Assembly (NCBI RefSeq): GCF_038002225.1
Contig: NZ_JBBOCA010000001.1
Coordinates: 7,316,001-7,380,000 of the forward strand
From: Paenibacillus sp. FSL R7-0204
GTDB lineage: Bacteria; Bacillota; Bacilli; Paenibacillales; Paenibacillaceae
Length of the DNA: 64,000 bases
Reading direction: 5' to 3'
In this document: positions 52,362-62,675 of the stretch, piece after piece
Layout of the letters: every line of letters starts with the position of its first letter
Numbering within the stretch: position 1 is the stretch's first letter
Notes under the pieces: model-generated
Database searches by the model: none
The model's input: only the letters and a program-made list of their open reading frames with translations
Told to the model about the DNA's origin: nothing
Program-made: the position numbers and the translations under genes

Positions 52362-54347
52362 ATGACGCTGCTGGAGAAACGTTATAACGAAGGACAAGCT
52401 GCACAGGAGGATCTTTTGGAAGAGGTTATTCATCTGGGACGGGATATTATCGACAGCCGGGATCTGGATCTGCTGCGCGAGAACGCCAACCTGAACGGGG
52501 AGAGCTTCTCCGGCAAAATGAGCAAATTCGGCAGTGAATACTCCAAATGGTATGCCCGCAACTTCACCATGCCGCCACAGCTGGTACAGGCTACCCTGGA
52601 TAATGTCGTCTATGTACATGACCTTGATCAATACGCCATTGGAACCACGAACTGCATCTTCATTCCGTTTGAACGCCTTCTCCGTGAAGGCTTCAACACC
52701 GGCAACGGCAGCGTACGGCCTCCTAACTCGATTATGACGGCGATGTCGCTGGTGGCGATTATTTTCCAGTCACAGCAGAATGCGCAGTACGGCGGCGTAT
52801 CCGCCAACAAGCTGGATTATGATCTGGCTCCTTATGTGACCAAATCCTTCTCCAAGCTCTTCCGCAAAGGTCTGGAGTATTTTGAGGAGAATGCAGAATT
52901 ATCTGAACTTGGTGAGATTACGATGAGCCGCAGCGATCTGGCTGAGCAGTATCCGCGCGCCTTCCGTTTTGCCCTGAAGGAGACGCAGAGCGAGACCCAG
53001 CAGGCCGCAGAAAGTATGGTACATAACCTGAATACGATGTCCAGCCGCTCCGGCGGCCAGATTCCTTTTACCAGCATCAACTACGGCACCTGCACCTCCC
53101 CGGAGGGCCAGCTTGTGATCAGCTCGCTGCTGACGGCTACGATGAACGGACTGGGCAGCGGGGAGACGCCGGTGTTCCCGATTCAGATTTTCAAATGCAA
53201 GCAAAGCATCAACCAGCAGCCGGGTGATCCTAACTACGAGCTGTTCCTGAAGGCAGCGGAGTGCTCGGCGCGCAGATTGTATCCGAACTTCGCCAACTTG
53301 GACGCTCCGCTGAACATGCAGTATTACGATCCTACTGACCCGGATACCGAGTTCGCTACGATGGGTTGCCGGACCCGTGTGCTCGGCGACCGCTTCGGAC
53401 GCAACCACTGCTCCGGCAAAGGTAACCTGTCCTTCAACACGCTCAACCTGGTGCGTCTTGGACTGGCCCACGGTACGATAACCGGCCGCCGCCTCGCTGC
53501 TGATGAAGAAGGGTTCTTTGATGATCTCAATCACTATATGGATATTGCGCTCGACGGTCTGCTGCACCGCTTCCGTATCCAGGCTTCCCAGAAGGCCAAA
53601 GCCTCCGATTTCATGATGCGGGAAGGCGTCTGGGAGGGCGGCGAGCAGCTTGCCCCTGATGACAGCGTAGGCGAATTGCTAAAGCACGGCAGTCTGTCGC
53701 TGGGCTTCATTGGAATGGCCGAATGCATGAAAGCCATGTACGGCAAGCACCACGGCGAAGATATGGAGATCCATGCCAAGGCTGTAGCCATCGTCCGCCA
53801 CATGCGTGAATATTGCGACCGTAAGAGTGAGGAGCTTAACCTTAACATCACCTTGTTCGCCACGCCGGCTGAGGGTCTCTCCGGCAAGTTCACCAAGATC
53901 GACCGCAAGGTGCTCGGCTCTATCCCTGGGGTAACCGACCGTGAATACTATACGAACTCGTTCCACATTCCGGTTTACCATGAACTGAGCGCAGCCAAGA
54001 AGATCAGCCTGGAAGCCCCGTTCCATGAATATTGCAACGCCGGAGCGATCTCCTATGTCGAGCTGAACGGCAATGCCCGGAGCAACCCGTCAGCCTTCGT
54101 CAAAATCATCAAATACGCGCTGGAGCAGGATATCAGCTACTTCAGCATTAACCATCCGATTGACCGCTGCTCCGGCTGCGGCTATGAAGGGGTTATCGGC
54201 ACGAATTGCCCGACCTGCAATGCCCATGAGGATACCACCCATATCCGCCGTCTGCGGCGGGTTACCGGGTATCTGACCGGTGACTATCAGACCCGCTTCA
54301 ATGCTGCCAAGCAAGCCGAAGTCCGGGACCGTGTTAAGCATCTATGA
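52362..54347 (+). CDS. nrdD: Anaerobic (class III) ribonucleoside-triphosphate reductase
   Basis: This glycyl-radical enzyme makes deoxyribonucleotides without O2 or B12. The 661 residues include the N-terminal ANLNGESFSGKMSK, the mid-region INYGTCTSPEG and GCRTRVLGDRFG, four zinc cysteines (603, 606, 616, 619) and the glycyl radical site RRVTGYLTG (Gly636). A GAGAGGAGAGAG site precedes the ATG. It overlaps nrdG by four bases (ATGA). Control is by paired NrdR boxes and a cobalamin riboswitch, implying that a B12-dependent class II reductase exists elsewhere. Confidence 0.97.
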   Translation: MTLLEKRYNEGQAAQEDLLEEVIHLGRDIIDSRDLDLLRENANLNGESFSGKMSKFGSEYSKWYARNFTMPPQLVQATLDNVVYVHDLDQYAIGTTNCIFIPFERLLREGFNTGNGSVRPPNSIMTAMSLVAIIFQSQQNAQYGGVSANKLDYDLAPYVTKSFSKLFRKGLEYFEENAELSELGEITMSRSDLAEQYPRAFRFALKETQSETQQAAESMVHNLNTMSSRSGGQIPFTSINYGTCTSPEGQLVISSLLTATMNGLGSGETPVFPIQIFKCKQSINQQPGDPNYELFLKAAECSARRLYPNFANLDAPLNMQYYDPTDPDTEFATMGCRTRVLGDRFGRNHCSGKGNLSFNTLNLVRLGLAHGTITGRRLAADEEGFFDDLNHYMDIALDGLLHRFRIQASQKAKASDFMMREGVWEGGEQLAPDDSVGELLKHGSLSLGFIGMAECMKAMYGKHHGEDMEIHAKAVAIVRHMREYCDRKSEELNLNITLFATPAEGLSGKFTKIDRKVLGSIPGVTDREYYTNSFHIPVYHELSAAKKISLEAPFHEYCNAGAISYVELNGNARSNPSAFVKIIKYALEQDISYFSINHPIDRCSGCGYEGVIGTNCPTCNAHEDTTHIRRLRRVTGYLTGDYQTRFNAAKQAEVRDRVKHL

Positions 54348-54871
54348 ACATCTGCGGATATTACCCGGAGTCGATTAATGAAGGCGAAGGCCTGCGGGCC
54401 GTCCTCTTCATCAGCGGCTGCCGCCACCGCTGCCCGGGCTGCTTCAACCCGAAGACCTGGAACTTTAACTTCGGGGAAGGCTTCACCCCGGAGCGGCGGC
54501 GGGAGATCATAGAGGAGATTGCAGGCAATCCGCTGCTCGACGGCTTGACGCTGGCGGGCGGGGACCCTTTTTTCTCGGCTGAGGAGGCTGCAGACTTCAT
54601 ACACGAGCTGCGCGCCGAGCTGCCGGACTTCCCGGTCTGGATCTATACCGGCTATACGTACGAGGAGCTTACGGCTTCCCCGGGCTCTGCGGAATGGAAT
54701 CTGCTGTCCTTGTGCCAGGTCGTGATCGACGGACGGTTTGTCGAAGAGCTCAAAGACCTTACCCTCTCCTACCGGGGAAGCAGCAACCAGCGGATCATTG
54801 ATATTCCGGCGAGTCTGGCGGGAGATAGGGTCGTTCTGTGGGAGCCGGAGCTAAGCTTCCAAGCGGTATAA
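54344..54871 (+). CDS. nrdG: Anaerobic ribonucleotide reductase activating protein
   Basis: This radical SAM enzyme installs the glycyl radical on NrdD. The 175 residues have the radical SAM cysteines in CRHRCPGC (Cys26, 30, 33) and TLAGGDPFF, the SAM-binding glycine stretch. Translationally coupled to nrdD by a four-base overlap, with a terminator directly behind. Confidence 0.96.
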   Translation: MNICGYYPESINEGEGLRAVLFISGCRHRCPGCFNPKTWNFNFGEGFTPERRREIIEEIAGNPLLDGLTLAGGDPFFSAEEAADFIHELRAELPDFPVWIYTGYTYEELTASPGSAEWNLLSLCQVVIDGRFVEELKDLTLSYRGSSNQRIIDIPASLAGDRVVLWEPELSFQAV

Positions 54872-54914
54872 AAAAGGCACTACACTCCCGAATACGGGTA
54901 ATGTAGTGCCTTTT
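54872..54914. terminator. Terminator after nrdG, bidirectional
   Basis: AAAAGGCACTACA pairs perfectly with TGTAGTGCCTTTT, with an inner CCCG/CGGG step. It also serves the convergent reductase gene. Confidence 0.9.
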
Positions 54915-54949
54915 GATTATACCGGGCAGTTGGAGTCGGCAGCCTAATG

Positions 54950-55519
54950 TTATTCTACGGCTGTTGATTGTCCTGCCTTCCGCCCCACCTTATGCTCCGT
55001 CTCTTCCGCCAGCTCTTCCAGCACGCTGTTCAGGCGCAGCTTCAGCTCTTCGGCCAGCTCAACTATGCCCTGGTCGTTACGCACCGCCTGGGAGTCTACG
55101 GCGTAAACGCCGCCAAGAATGTAGCGGGCGCCAAGCACGGACAGTACGGGCTTCAGTGCATAGTCAATCGCCAGCAGATGCGCGAGACTTCCGCCCATGA
55201 AGAGCGGCAGCACGATTTTGCCGGCCAGCCCTTTTTGCGGCACCAGATCCAGGAAGGTCTTCAGCACTCCGGTATAGGAGGCCTTATACACCGGACTGAC
55301 TACAATTACCGCGTCGGCCTCCGCCACAAGCCCGTTCGCCTTGACGATAGCTTCACTCTCGAACTTGGTGTGAATCAGATCCTCCGCCGGAAGCTCTGCC
55401 ACATTGATCCGCTCCACTTCATACCCGCGCTCCCGCAGGGCACTCTCTGCATACTCAATCACGGCATTGATCCGTGAGACCAGGGAGGGTGTTCCGTTAA
55501 TTACGACTATTTTGGCCAT
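54950..55519 (-). CDS. ssuE: NADPH-dependent FMN reductase (SsuE type)
   Basis: The start follows GAGGTGCGG. The 189 residues have the flavodoxin-like phosphate-binding start VVINGTPSLVSR, VVSPVYKASYTGVLKTFLDLVP and PLFMGGSLAHLLAIDYALKP, as in SsuE-type reductases that supply FMNH2 to flavin monooxygenases. No sulfonate monooxygenase gene is adjacent. It may instead feed flavin chemistry more generally, and it is 18 kb from the EET cluster. The symbol rests on family likeness only. Confidence 0.82.
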   Translation of the reverse strand: MAKIVVINGTPSLVSRINAVIEYAESALRERGYEVERINVAELPAEDLIHTKFESEAIVKANGLVAEADAVIVVSPVYKASYTGVLKTFLDLVPQKGLAGKIVLPLFMGGSLAHLLAIDYALKPVLSVLGARYILGGVYAVDSQAVRNDQGIVELAEELKLRLNSVLEELAEETEHKVGRKAGQSTAVE

Positions 55520-55659
55520 TTCCGCACCTCTTCCGTCCGCATGATAGGATGGGCCGGGCTGTTTCGCCGGGCGCCAATACTTTAAATTAGTAATAATCCT
55601 AGCAGAGTACAAGGAATATTGTCAAACCCCTATTCTGCTTGCAAACCACTGCGGCTCTG

Positions 55660-55895
55660 GTTATAATAAATGGCAAACCTATATCCCGACCAGGCCAACG
55701 ACCGGCATCCAACCGCGAGGCGTCTGCGACCGGAGCAGCTTCCTGTTCCCTAAGTTTACCGGGTTTCGCCCGTTACCGCGAAGACCAAAGAGGACCCCAT
55801 TTCCGCATAGCGAAGGCTGCTGTATGTGAATCGGGTCAACCTGGGTGGCACCGCGAGCTGACGCTCCTCGTCCCATGGATGAGGGCGTTTTTTGC
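55660..55895 (+). promoter_or_regulatory. T-box riboswitch upstream of serS
   Basis: The T-box motif GGGTGGCACCGCG lies at 55843-55855. It is followed by a terminator at 55861-55892, ACGCTCCTCGTCC with GGATGAGGGCGT and TTTTTTGCG, and preceded by about 180 bases of structured leader. Uncharged tRNA-Ser should prevent termination. The specifier codon cannot be fixed by eye. Confidence 0.9.
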
Positions 55896-55928
55896 GTTTT
55901 TTTACCCAAACTTAAGGAGCGGATGCGG

Positions 55929-57209
55929 ATGTTGGATATGAATTGGATCAGGGAGAATGAGGACATTGTACGGAAGACGGCCGAATGGAAAAGATTGAAG
56001 TTCCCCCTGGAGGAACTTCTGGAGTGGGATGACCGGCGGCGGCTGGCCCGCCGGGAGACGGAGCAGCGCCGGGCGGAGCGCAACGCGCTGACGAAGGAAG
56101 TCGAGCGCCTGCTGCGCGCGGGCGACCATGAGGGCGCCGAGCACGCAAAGGCGCAGGTGCGGGGCACCCTCAGCGAGCTGGCGCAGCTGGAGGCGGAGCT
56201 GCTTGAAGCGGAGCAGCGCTGCGGCGAGCTGATGCTGCTCGCGCCGAATCCCGTGTCGGCGGATACGCCGATCGGGCCGGATGACAGCGCGAATGTGGAG
56301 CTGCGGCGGCATGGCGCGCCGCCGGTCTTCGGGTTCCGCGCGCGGGACCATGCCCGGCTCGGAGAGCTGCACGACATCATCGACCTTCCGCGCGGCGTCA
56401 AGGCCGGTGGGCCCCGCAGCTATGTGCTGAAGGGGGCCGGACTGCTGCTGCACCTTGCCGTGCAGCGGCTGGCGCTGGATGTGCTGATGCAGCGCGGCTT
56501 CACCGCCATGGATGTACCCGTGATCGTCCAGCCGGAGGCGCTGGAGCGGACCGGGTTCTTCCCCGGCGGCCGGGATCAGACCTACGAGCTGACTGGCGAG
56601 AAGCGCTGGCTGGCCGGGACCTCGGAGGTGTCGCTGGTCTCGCTGTACAGCGATGAGATTCTGGAGCTGGATCAGCCGCTGCGGCTGGCGGGAATGTCGG
56701 CCTGCTTCCGCCGCGAGGTGGGTTCGGCAGGCCGCGATGTGCGCGGGCTGTACCGGGTCCACCAGTTCTCGAAGATCGAGCAGGTGGTGATGTGCAAGAA
56801 CGATCCGGCAGAATCGGAGCAGATGCTCCAGGAGATTCTCGGCAATGCCGAGCATATTCTTCAACTGCTGGAGCTGCCTTACCGGGTAGTCGCCGTCTGT
56901 AGCGGAGACATGGCGATGAAGACCCACAAGCAGTATGACATTGAGACCTGGATGCCGGGCAGAGAAGCTTACGGGGAGACCCACTCGGCTTCCAATCTGC
57001 TCGACTTCCAGGCCCGCCGCTCGGGCATCCGCTACCGTGATGAAGACGGGCGGCTGCAATACTGCCATACCTTGAATAACACAGCGGTCGCCACGCCGCG
57101 CATTCTGATTCCACTGCTGGAGAACCACCAGCAGGAGGACGGATCGATCTATATCCCGGAGGCGCTCCGGCCTTATATGGGCGGCGCAGAGCGGATCGAA
57201 GCCATGTGA
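55929..57209 (+). CDS. serS: Seryl-tRNA synthetase
   Basis: This class II synthetase charges tRNA-Ser. The ATG nine bases after AAGGAG gives MLDMNWIRENED, the usual SerRS start. Residues 1-110 are the coiled-coil arm, very rich in Arg/Glu/Ala. The catalytic part has AGTSEVSLVSLY, CFRREVGSAGRDVRGLYRVHQF (motif 2 region), ETHSASNLLDFQARR and NNTAVATPRILIPLLEN (motif 3). The length of 426 residues is normal. T-box regulated; a terminator follows at 57263. A second serS near the replication origin is common in Bacilli and possible here. Confidence 0.96.
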   Translation: MLDMNWIRENEDIVRKTAEWKRLKFPLEELLEWDDRRRLARRETEQRRAERNALTKEVERLLRAGDHEGAEHAKAQVRGTLSELAQLEAELLEAEQRCGELMLLAPNPVSADTPIGPDDSANVELRRHGAPPVFGFRARDHARLGELHDIIDLPRGVKAGGPRSYVLKGAGLLLHLAVQRLALDVLMQRGFTAMDVPVIVQPEALERTGFFPGGRDQTYELTGEKRWLAGTSEVSLVSLYSDEILELDQPLRLAGMSACFRREVGSAGRDVRGLYRVHQFSKIEQVVMCKNDPAESEQMLQEILGNAEHILQLLELPYRVVAVCSGDMAMKTHKQYDIETWMPGREAYGETHSASNLLDFQARRSGIRYRDEDGRLQYCHTLNNTAVATPRILIPLLENHQQEDGSIYIPEALRPYMGGAERIEAM

Positions 57210-57262
57210 CCTCCCCGCCCGACTTACGCGCCTTCCATCCAGCACATTGTATTAAAAACAAC

Positions 57263-57306
57263 AAAAAACGGTGCTTCCCTCACTCAAGAGGGAGACGCCG
57301 TTTTTT
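57263..57306 (+). terminator. Terminator of serS
   Basis: AAAACGGTGCTTCCCTC pairs with GAGGGAGACGCCGTTTT with one mismatch region, followed by TT. Confidence 0.8.
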
Positions 57307-57409
57307 AGCATATAAATAACATGTAGTTTACATCATTTTCAGAAAACATAACGAATCCCGCATAAAATATATTAATTTTATATATATTCCAGCATTTCCA
57401 ACCATGGTT

Positions 57410-57469
57410 TTATGCAAGTTTAACAAATATTGACGAAAAATTGCGCTAGATTCATATTATCTCTATTAT
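57410..57469 (+). promoter_or_regulatory. Promoter region of the surface nuclease gene with PhoP-like direct repeats
   Basis: TTGCGC (57441) and TATTAT (57464) are 17 bases apart and form a fair sigma-A promoter. Just upstream, TTATGC (57410), TTAACA (57420) and TTGACG (57430) are hexamers at 10-bp steps, loosely like PhoP half-sites TT(A/T/C)A(C/T)A. Confidence 0.35.
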
Positions 57470-57509
57470 AATAGAGTACGAATGATATTTTATGGGGAGG
57501 TATACTCAC

Positions 57510-60500
57510 ATGAAACTTTCTTCACAATGCAGGAAGCCGCTCAGTCTATTCCTGGCGGTAGCATTGCTATTAACCGGGATCTTCCCGGGATTGTCCACAG
57601 GCTCAGGGACGGCCTCGGCAGAGCCGATTATAGCAGCCGATATGGTTGCGGCCACTGCGGTCACCCAAGCTCCTCCGGTTACTGCATCCCCTGCCTCAGG
57701 CACTAAGATCGCTACAGGGTCAAAGATTACTTTAAACACCTCTGTAACGGCAAGCGTGTACTACAGCGTCTACGCCAACAAGAGTACTACAGCAGAAGTG
57801 GCAGACCAGTTGTATACTGCCCCAATCACCGTTCACTCCGATATTAACTCGCTTAAGATTACAGCTTATGCCTCATTACCCGATTTTGAGAAAGGTCCAA
57901 CATCCACTTTTGAATACAGCGTCGCTCCTGCACTCGCAGGTCTGAAGATTAACCAGATTCAAGGCGCAGGACATATCTCCCCTTACGTGGATGCTATGGT
58001 CACTGACGTCAAGGGAATTGTTACCTACATTAAGGATGCGGACAGCTTCTACATCCAGTCTGCAGCCGCTGATATGGATAACGATATCAAGACCTCAGAG
58101 GCCATCCAAATCTATCAGAAGGGAAAAAGCAGTGCCGTTAAACCAGGCGATGCTGTCACGGTAGACGGAGTTGTCAAGGAATTCGGCCGCACCGGACAAT
58201 TATCTACCACACAGATTACCGCCAGCCAAACCACGGTTGTCAGCAGCGGTAATCCGCTTCCGGCCCCAACCCTGCTGGGCACCGGCGGACGCCTCATCCC
58301 AACGGCTGTAATCGACGATGATGGCCTGACCAAGTTCGAGCCAGCCACTGATGCCATCGACTTCTATGAGAGCCTGGAAGGCATGCGTCTGGAGCTTGCC
58401 AAGCCTACCACCGTGGGCCCGGCAGTCTACTATGCTTCCAGCAGTACTTTTGAAATTCCGGTGGTGACCGTCAACGGTACGGGCAACACGACTGAAGTGA
58501 CTTCCCCTGCCGGTGGGCTGGTACTGACGGGGGCCGACTTCAACCCGCAGCGCCTAATACTCTCTGTGAAGACTGCTCCGGTGCTAACTACAGGCCAGCA
58601 ATTCTTGAGCAATATTACCGGTATTCTGACCTATGATTACGGTAAATTCCTGATTTCTACGGAAACAGACGGTTTGCCGGATGTCTCCCCAAGCAAGCTG
58701 AAGAGAGAAGTGACTTCGCTCTCCCCGGGAGATGCGGATAAGCTGAACATCGCTTCTTTTAACATTGAGAACTTCTCCCAGCACAATGATCCGGCCAAAA
58801 TCACCAATGTTGCCAAGGACATCGTGATCAATCTCAAAACACCGGACATTATCGGCCTGACAGAAGTGCAGGATAATGATGGAACCAGCAAAGGCGGAAC
58901 GGATGCCAGCGAGAGTTACACAGCGCTGATTGCAGCCATTAAGACTATTGACGGTGGTGCATCTAACTATGGTTACACGGATATCGCACCGCAGAACAAC
59001 CAGGATGGCGGCGTTCCAGACGGCAATATCCGCTCCGGCTTCCTATACAATATGAACCGCGTCTCCCTGAAGCCGGGCACACCCGGTACAGCTACCGACG
59101 CTGTAAGCTATACCGCCGGCTCCGGCCTCACCCTGAATCCGGGCCGCATTGATCCGGGCAATGAAGCCTTCAAGGAGTCGCGCAAGCCGCTGGCTGCCGA
59201 GTTTCTTTTCGGGGGCAAAGAAATTATCGTGATTGCTAATCACTTCAACTCCAAGAGCAGCGACAACTATTTGTTCGGTTCCGTTCAGCCTCCGGTCTTC
59301 TCCACAGAAGTTCAGCGGGCCAAGATCGCCAAGGTAGTAGGCAGCTTCGCTGAGGATGTGCTTCAGAAGAACCCTGAGGCCAATCTTGTCGTGCTCGGCG
59401 ATCTGAATGACTTCCAGTTCTCAGACACGCTGAATATCCTCAAGGGCAGTGCACTTACGAATCTTGTAAATACCCTGCCGCTGAATGAACGGTATTCCTA
59501 CAACTTCCAGGGCAACTCCCAGACGCTGGATCATATCCTCGTCAATAACCGGCTGGCTTCTGCCAGCAAGCTTGATATCGTGCATATTAATGCCGATTTT
59601 GCAGATCCGGGAGATTATCCGAAAGGCACTGTATCTGATGCCGACGGCATCCGGATCAGTGACCATGATCCGCTGCTCGCACAGATTGACTTCGGCGGGG
59701 CAGATTTCAATCTGCGCGTCCTGCATACGAACGATACCCATAGCCATCTGGAGAATATCACCAAGCGGACCTCAGCCATCAGCAGCGAACGGACAGGCAA
59801 TACGGTGCTGCTGGATGCGGGGGACGTCTTCTCCGGAACACTGTACTTTAATCAATTCAAGGGTCAGGCAGACATCAAGTTCATGAATAATATCGGCTAT
59901 GATGCGATGACCTTCGGCAATCATGAGTTTGACATGAATAAGGAGAATCCGGAAATCCTTCGGAATTTCGTGACGGCGGCCAAGTTCCCGTTCGCCAGCT
60001 CCAACATTGATTTCACTACCAAGAATAGTGAGCTTGCTGATCTCTATCACGAGATGACTGGTATTCTTGAGACGGATGAGTCCAAAAGTACAGCCAAAGA
60101 CGGTCATATCTATCCTTCCGTCATCAAGGACGTATATGGAGAGAAGATCGGAATCTTCGGCTTGACGACTGAGGATACTGTAGGCCTCGCGTCTCCTGGC
60201 GACAAAATTATTTTCAAGGATCATGTAGAAAGCGCGAAGCGGACTGTCCAGGCGCTCGAAGCCCAGGGCATCAACAAGATTATTGCCGTCACCCATCTGG
60301 GGTACACCGTGGATCAGGAGCTGGCCAAGGCCGTTCCGGGGATCGACATTATTGTTGGGGGACATTCCCATACGAAGATCGATAACCCGCCAACTCCTGT
60401 GGTGATTGCAGGTACAGACAAGAAGGTCCTGATTGTGCAGACTGGTGAATACAGCCAGTTCCTGGGTGAGCTTGATGTTACCTTCGATAAGAAGGGCGAG

Positions 60501-62633
60501 GTCAAGGCTTATCAAGGCAAATTGCTGGATGTCAATCTGTTCGGTGAAGATGCTGCTGCCAAAAAAATACTTGCCCCATACGATGCCGAACTGGCGACGG
60601 TTCGAAGCCAGGTTGTAGGCTACTCGGACGTTGACCTTTACACCAACCGCGACATTGACGGAAAATCCGTCCGCGTGGTGCGTAAGGAAGAGACGCCAAT
60701 CGGCAATATGATTGCTGACAGTATTGCGGAGAAAGTAACCGAGCTAATGCCTAATTTCGTGTCCAAGGAGGACCAGAGTACGATCAAAGGCGTCGTCGCC
60801 ATCCAGAACGGCGGAGGCATTCGTGCAGCGATTGACAAGGGCGATATTACGATGGGCGAGGTGTTGACCACACTCCCATTCAATAACAGCCTGGTTGCCC
60901 TGAAGGTTACTGGCGCAGAGATCATCTCCTCCTTGGAGAACGCAGTCAGCGGCCTGGAGTCCGACCAGGGAAGGTTCGCCCATGTCTCGGGGATGAAATA
61001 TACGTATGATTCGACCAAAAAGCCGGAGATTGTGAGTTCTTTGACCGGTCAGGTGACCCAGGCCGGGGAACGGATCATCTCTGTAGAGATCAAGCAGGCG
61101 GACGGGTCTTATCTGCCGATTGATCCGGCAGGCTATTATATTCTGTCTACGAATTCTTTCATGGCAGGCGGCGGGGATTTCTACCGTGCACTGGCCTCAG
61201 CCAAGGCAGACGGACGTTATTACGAGCTGGGTCTTCCCGACTTCGAAGTTCTGCTGGCCTATCTGAAGAAGCACCTTAAGGTGACTTCGAGCGTTGAAGG
61301 ACGGATCACTGATCTGAAGGGCGCCGTTCCAAATCCGACTACAGCTCCAACACCGGCACCAACCACCAATCCGGGCGGATCTAATCCGGGAGGCTCCGGG
61401 GGAGTGACTCCTACGGCAACGCCATCGGCCACCCCTGCTCCAAGCGCGGGAGCAGCGCCGCAGATTACCACGTTTACTGCAGCGGATCTCACCGCTCAGC
61501 TTGCAGCCTTGCCTGCCGGTACGAATGAGCTGAAGCTCCCGCTCACGGCTTCAGCAGGCGGCGCCCTGGCTGTGCTGCCAGGCAGCGTGCTGGTGCAGCA
61601 GGCTGCGGCACATCCGGACACAGTGTTGACCTTCATCTCTACCGGCGTTGCTTCCTATTCCCTGCCGCTGAGTCTTATTAACGGAACGGCTCTGGCCGCC
61701 CGGCTTGGCACTAGTGATTTCACTATTACCGTATCATTGCTTCAGGCAGATACCGCTATACTGGACAGCCTGAACAAGGCCATCGCCGCACAGGCAGGTA
61801 CGATCACTGTTGCTGCGCCCGTCATTGAATTCAGCATCAGTGCCCAGGCAGGTACGGCAAGCGTTCCGCTGAACAGCTTCGGCAACACTTATGTGAAGCG
61901 GACAATCACGGCCACAGGTGCACTTGATGCCAAGGGTGCGACCGGTGTCGCCTTTGACCCGGCCACAGGCAAGCTGTCCTTCGTGCCTTCGGTCTTCGCT
62001 AGTCCGGCAGACGGACATACGGAAGTTACGATCAAGCGCAACAGCAACAGCTATTATACTGTGGTGAAGTCGTCCAAGACCTTCGGTGACACTACCGGGC
62101 ACTGGGCACAATCCGCCATTGAACTGCTGGCCTCGAAGCTGGTGATTACCGGCACCAGCAGCACCGCTTTCTCGCCTGCACAGTCCATAACACGGGCAGA
62201 GTTCGCGGCACTGATCACCCGTTCCCTGGGCCTTGCCCCGGCAGCAACAGGAACGGCCTTCAGTGACGTCCGTGCAGGCGCATGGTACACGGATGCTGTA
62301 CAGACAGCCGCTGCCGCAGGTCTGATTACCGGATACACGGATGGCAGCTTTAAGCCAGGCAGTCCAATTACCCGGCAGGAAATGGCAGCCGTCCTGTCTA
62401 AAGCCATGAAATACACCGGCAAGACCCTGACGGCAGATCCGGCTGTACTCGCTAAATTCCGCGATGCCTCAAGCATCCCGGCCTGGTCCAGAGCAGCGGT
62501 AGCAGAGATCGCCTCCGCAGGCATCATCCAGGGGACCCCTGATGGTGCGTTCGCTCCGGCGAAGCTGGCTACCCGTGCGGAAGCGGCTACGATGCTGGAG
62601 AAGACCTTGAAGTCGCTGCAATTCATTAACTAA
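57510..62633 (+). CDS. Cell-surface nuclease/5'-nucleotidase with SLH anchor
   Basis: GGGAGG lies nine bases before this ATG; an upstream in-frame ATG is unsupported. The 1707 residues show: signal peptide (1-38); a FN3/chitobiase-like domain (50-140); an OB-like domain (145-260); an endonuclease/exonuclease/phosphatase domain (about 405-725) with NIASFNIENFS, LTEVQDND, VVLGDLNDFQ and SDHDPLLAQIDF; a 5'-nucleotidase (about 735-1260) with VLHTNDTHSH, LDAGDVFSG, FGNHEFD, VGGHSH and NGGGIRA; a Pro/Thr linker; and three SLH repeats (about 1525-1707). It should degrade extracellular nucleic acids to nucleosides and phosphate at the cell surface. YhcR of B. subtilis is a similar wall-anchored enzyme. 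Confidence 0.92.
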   Translation: MKLSSQCRKPLSLFLAVALLLTGIFPGLSTGSGTASAEPIIAADMVAATAVTQAPPVTASPASGTKIATGSKITLNTSVTASVYYSVYANKSTTAEVADQLYTAPITVHSDINSLKITAYASLPDFEKGPTSTFEYSVAPALAGLKINQIQGAGHISPYVDAMVTDVKGIVTYIKDADSFYIQSAAADMDNDIKTSEAIQIYQKGKSSAVKPGDAVTVDGVVKEFGRTGQLSTTQITASQTTVVSSGNPLPAPTLLGTGGRLIPTAVIDDDGLTKFEPATDAIDFYESLEGMRLELAKPTTVGPAVYYASSSTFEIPVVTVNGTGNTTEVTSPAGGLVLTGADFNPQRLILSVKTAPVLTTGQQFLSNITGILTYDYGKFLISTETDGLPDVSPSKLKREVTSLSPGDADKLNIASFNIENFSQHNDPAKITNVAKDIVINLKTPDIIGLTEVQDNDGTSKGGTDASESYTALIAAIKTIDGGASNYGYTDIAPQNNQDGGVPDGNIRSGFLYNMNRVSLKPGTPGTATDAVSYTAGSGLTLNPGRIDPGNEAFKESRKPLAAEFLFGGKEIIVIANHFNSKSSDNYLFGSVQPPVFSTEVQRAKIAKVVGSFAEDVLQKNPEANLVVLGDLNDFQFSDTLNILKGSALTNLVNTLPLNERYSYNFQGNSQTLDHILVNNRLASASKLDIVHINADFADPGDYPKGTVSDADGIRISDHDPLLAQIDFGGADFNLRVLHTNDTHSHLENITKRTSAISSERTGNTVLLDAGDVFSGTLYFNQFKGQADIKFMNNIGYDAMTFGNHEFDMNKENPEILRNFVTAAKFPFASSNIDFTTKNSELADLYHEMTGILETDESKSTAKDGHIYPSVIKDVYGEKIGIFGLTTEDTVGLASPGDKIIFKDHVESAKRTVQALEAQGINKIIAVTHLGYTVDQELAKAVPGIDIIVGGHSHTKIDNPPTPVVIAGTDKKVLIVQTGEYSQFLGELDVTFDKKGEVKAYQGKLLDVNLFGEDAAAKKILAPYDAELATVRSQVVGYSDVDLYTNRDIDGKSVRVVRKEETPIGNMIADSIAEKVTELMPNFVSKEDQSTIKGVVAIQNGGGIRAAIDKGDITMGEVLTTLPFNNSLVALKVTGAEIISSLENAVSGLESDQGRFAHVSGMKYTYDSTKKPEIVSSLTGQVTQAGERIISVEIKQADGSYLPIDPAGYYILSTNSFMAGGGDFYRALASAKADGRYYELGLPDFEVLLAYLKKHLKVTSSVEGRITDLKGAVPNPTTAPTPAPTTNPGGSNPGGSGGVTPTATPSATPAPSAGAAPQITTFTAADLTAQLAALPAGTNELKLPLTASAGGALAVLPGSVLVQQAAAHPDTVLTFISTGVASYSLPLSLINGTALAARLGTSDFTITVSLLQADTAILDSLNKAIAAQAGTITVAAPVIEFSISAQAGTASVPLNSFGNTYVKRTITATGALDAKGATGVAFDPATGKLSFVPSVFASPADGHTEVTIKRNSNSYYTVVKSSKTFGDTTGHWAQSAIELLASKLVITGTSSTAFSPAQSITRAEFAALITRSLGLAPAATGTAFSDVRAGAWYTDAVQTAAAAGLITGYTDGSFKPGSPITRQEMAAVLSKAMKYTGKTLTADPAVLAKFRDASSIPAWSRAAVAEIASAGIIQGTPDGAFAPAKLATRAEAATMLEKTLKSLQFIN

Positions 62634-62675
62634 CACACGCACACTACTACAGCGTTATACGAGGTTTAAATCAGT

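Noticed and set aside
55902..57245. 447-codon minus-strand frame opposite serS
   Set aside because: Antisense to a complete SerRS with T-box leader and ribosome site.
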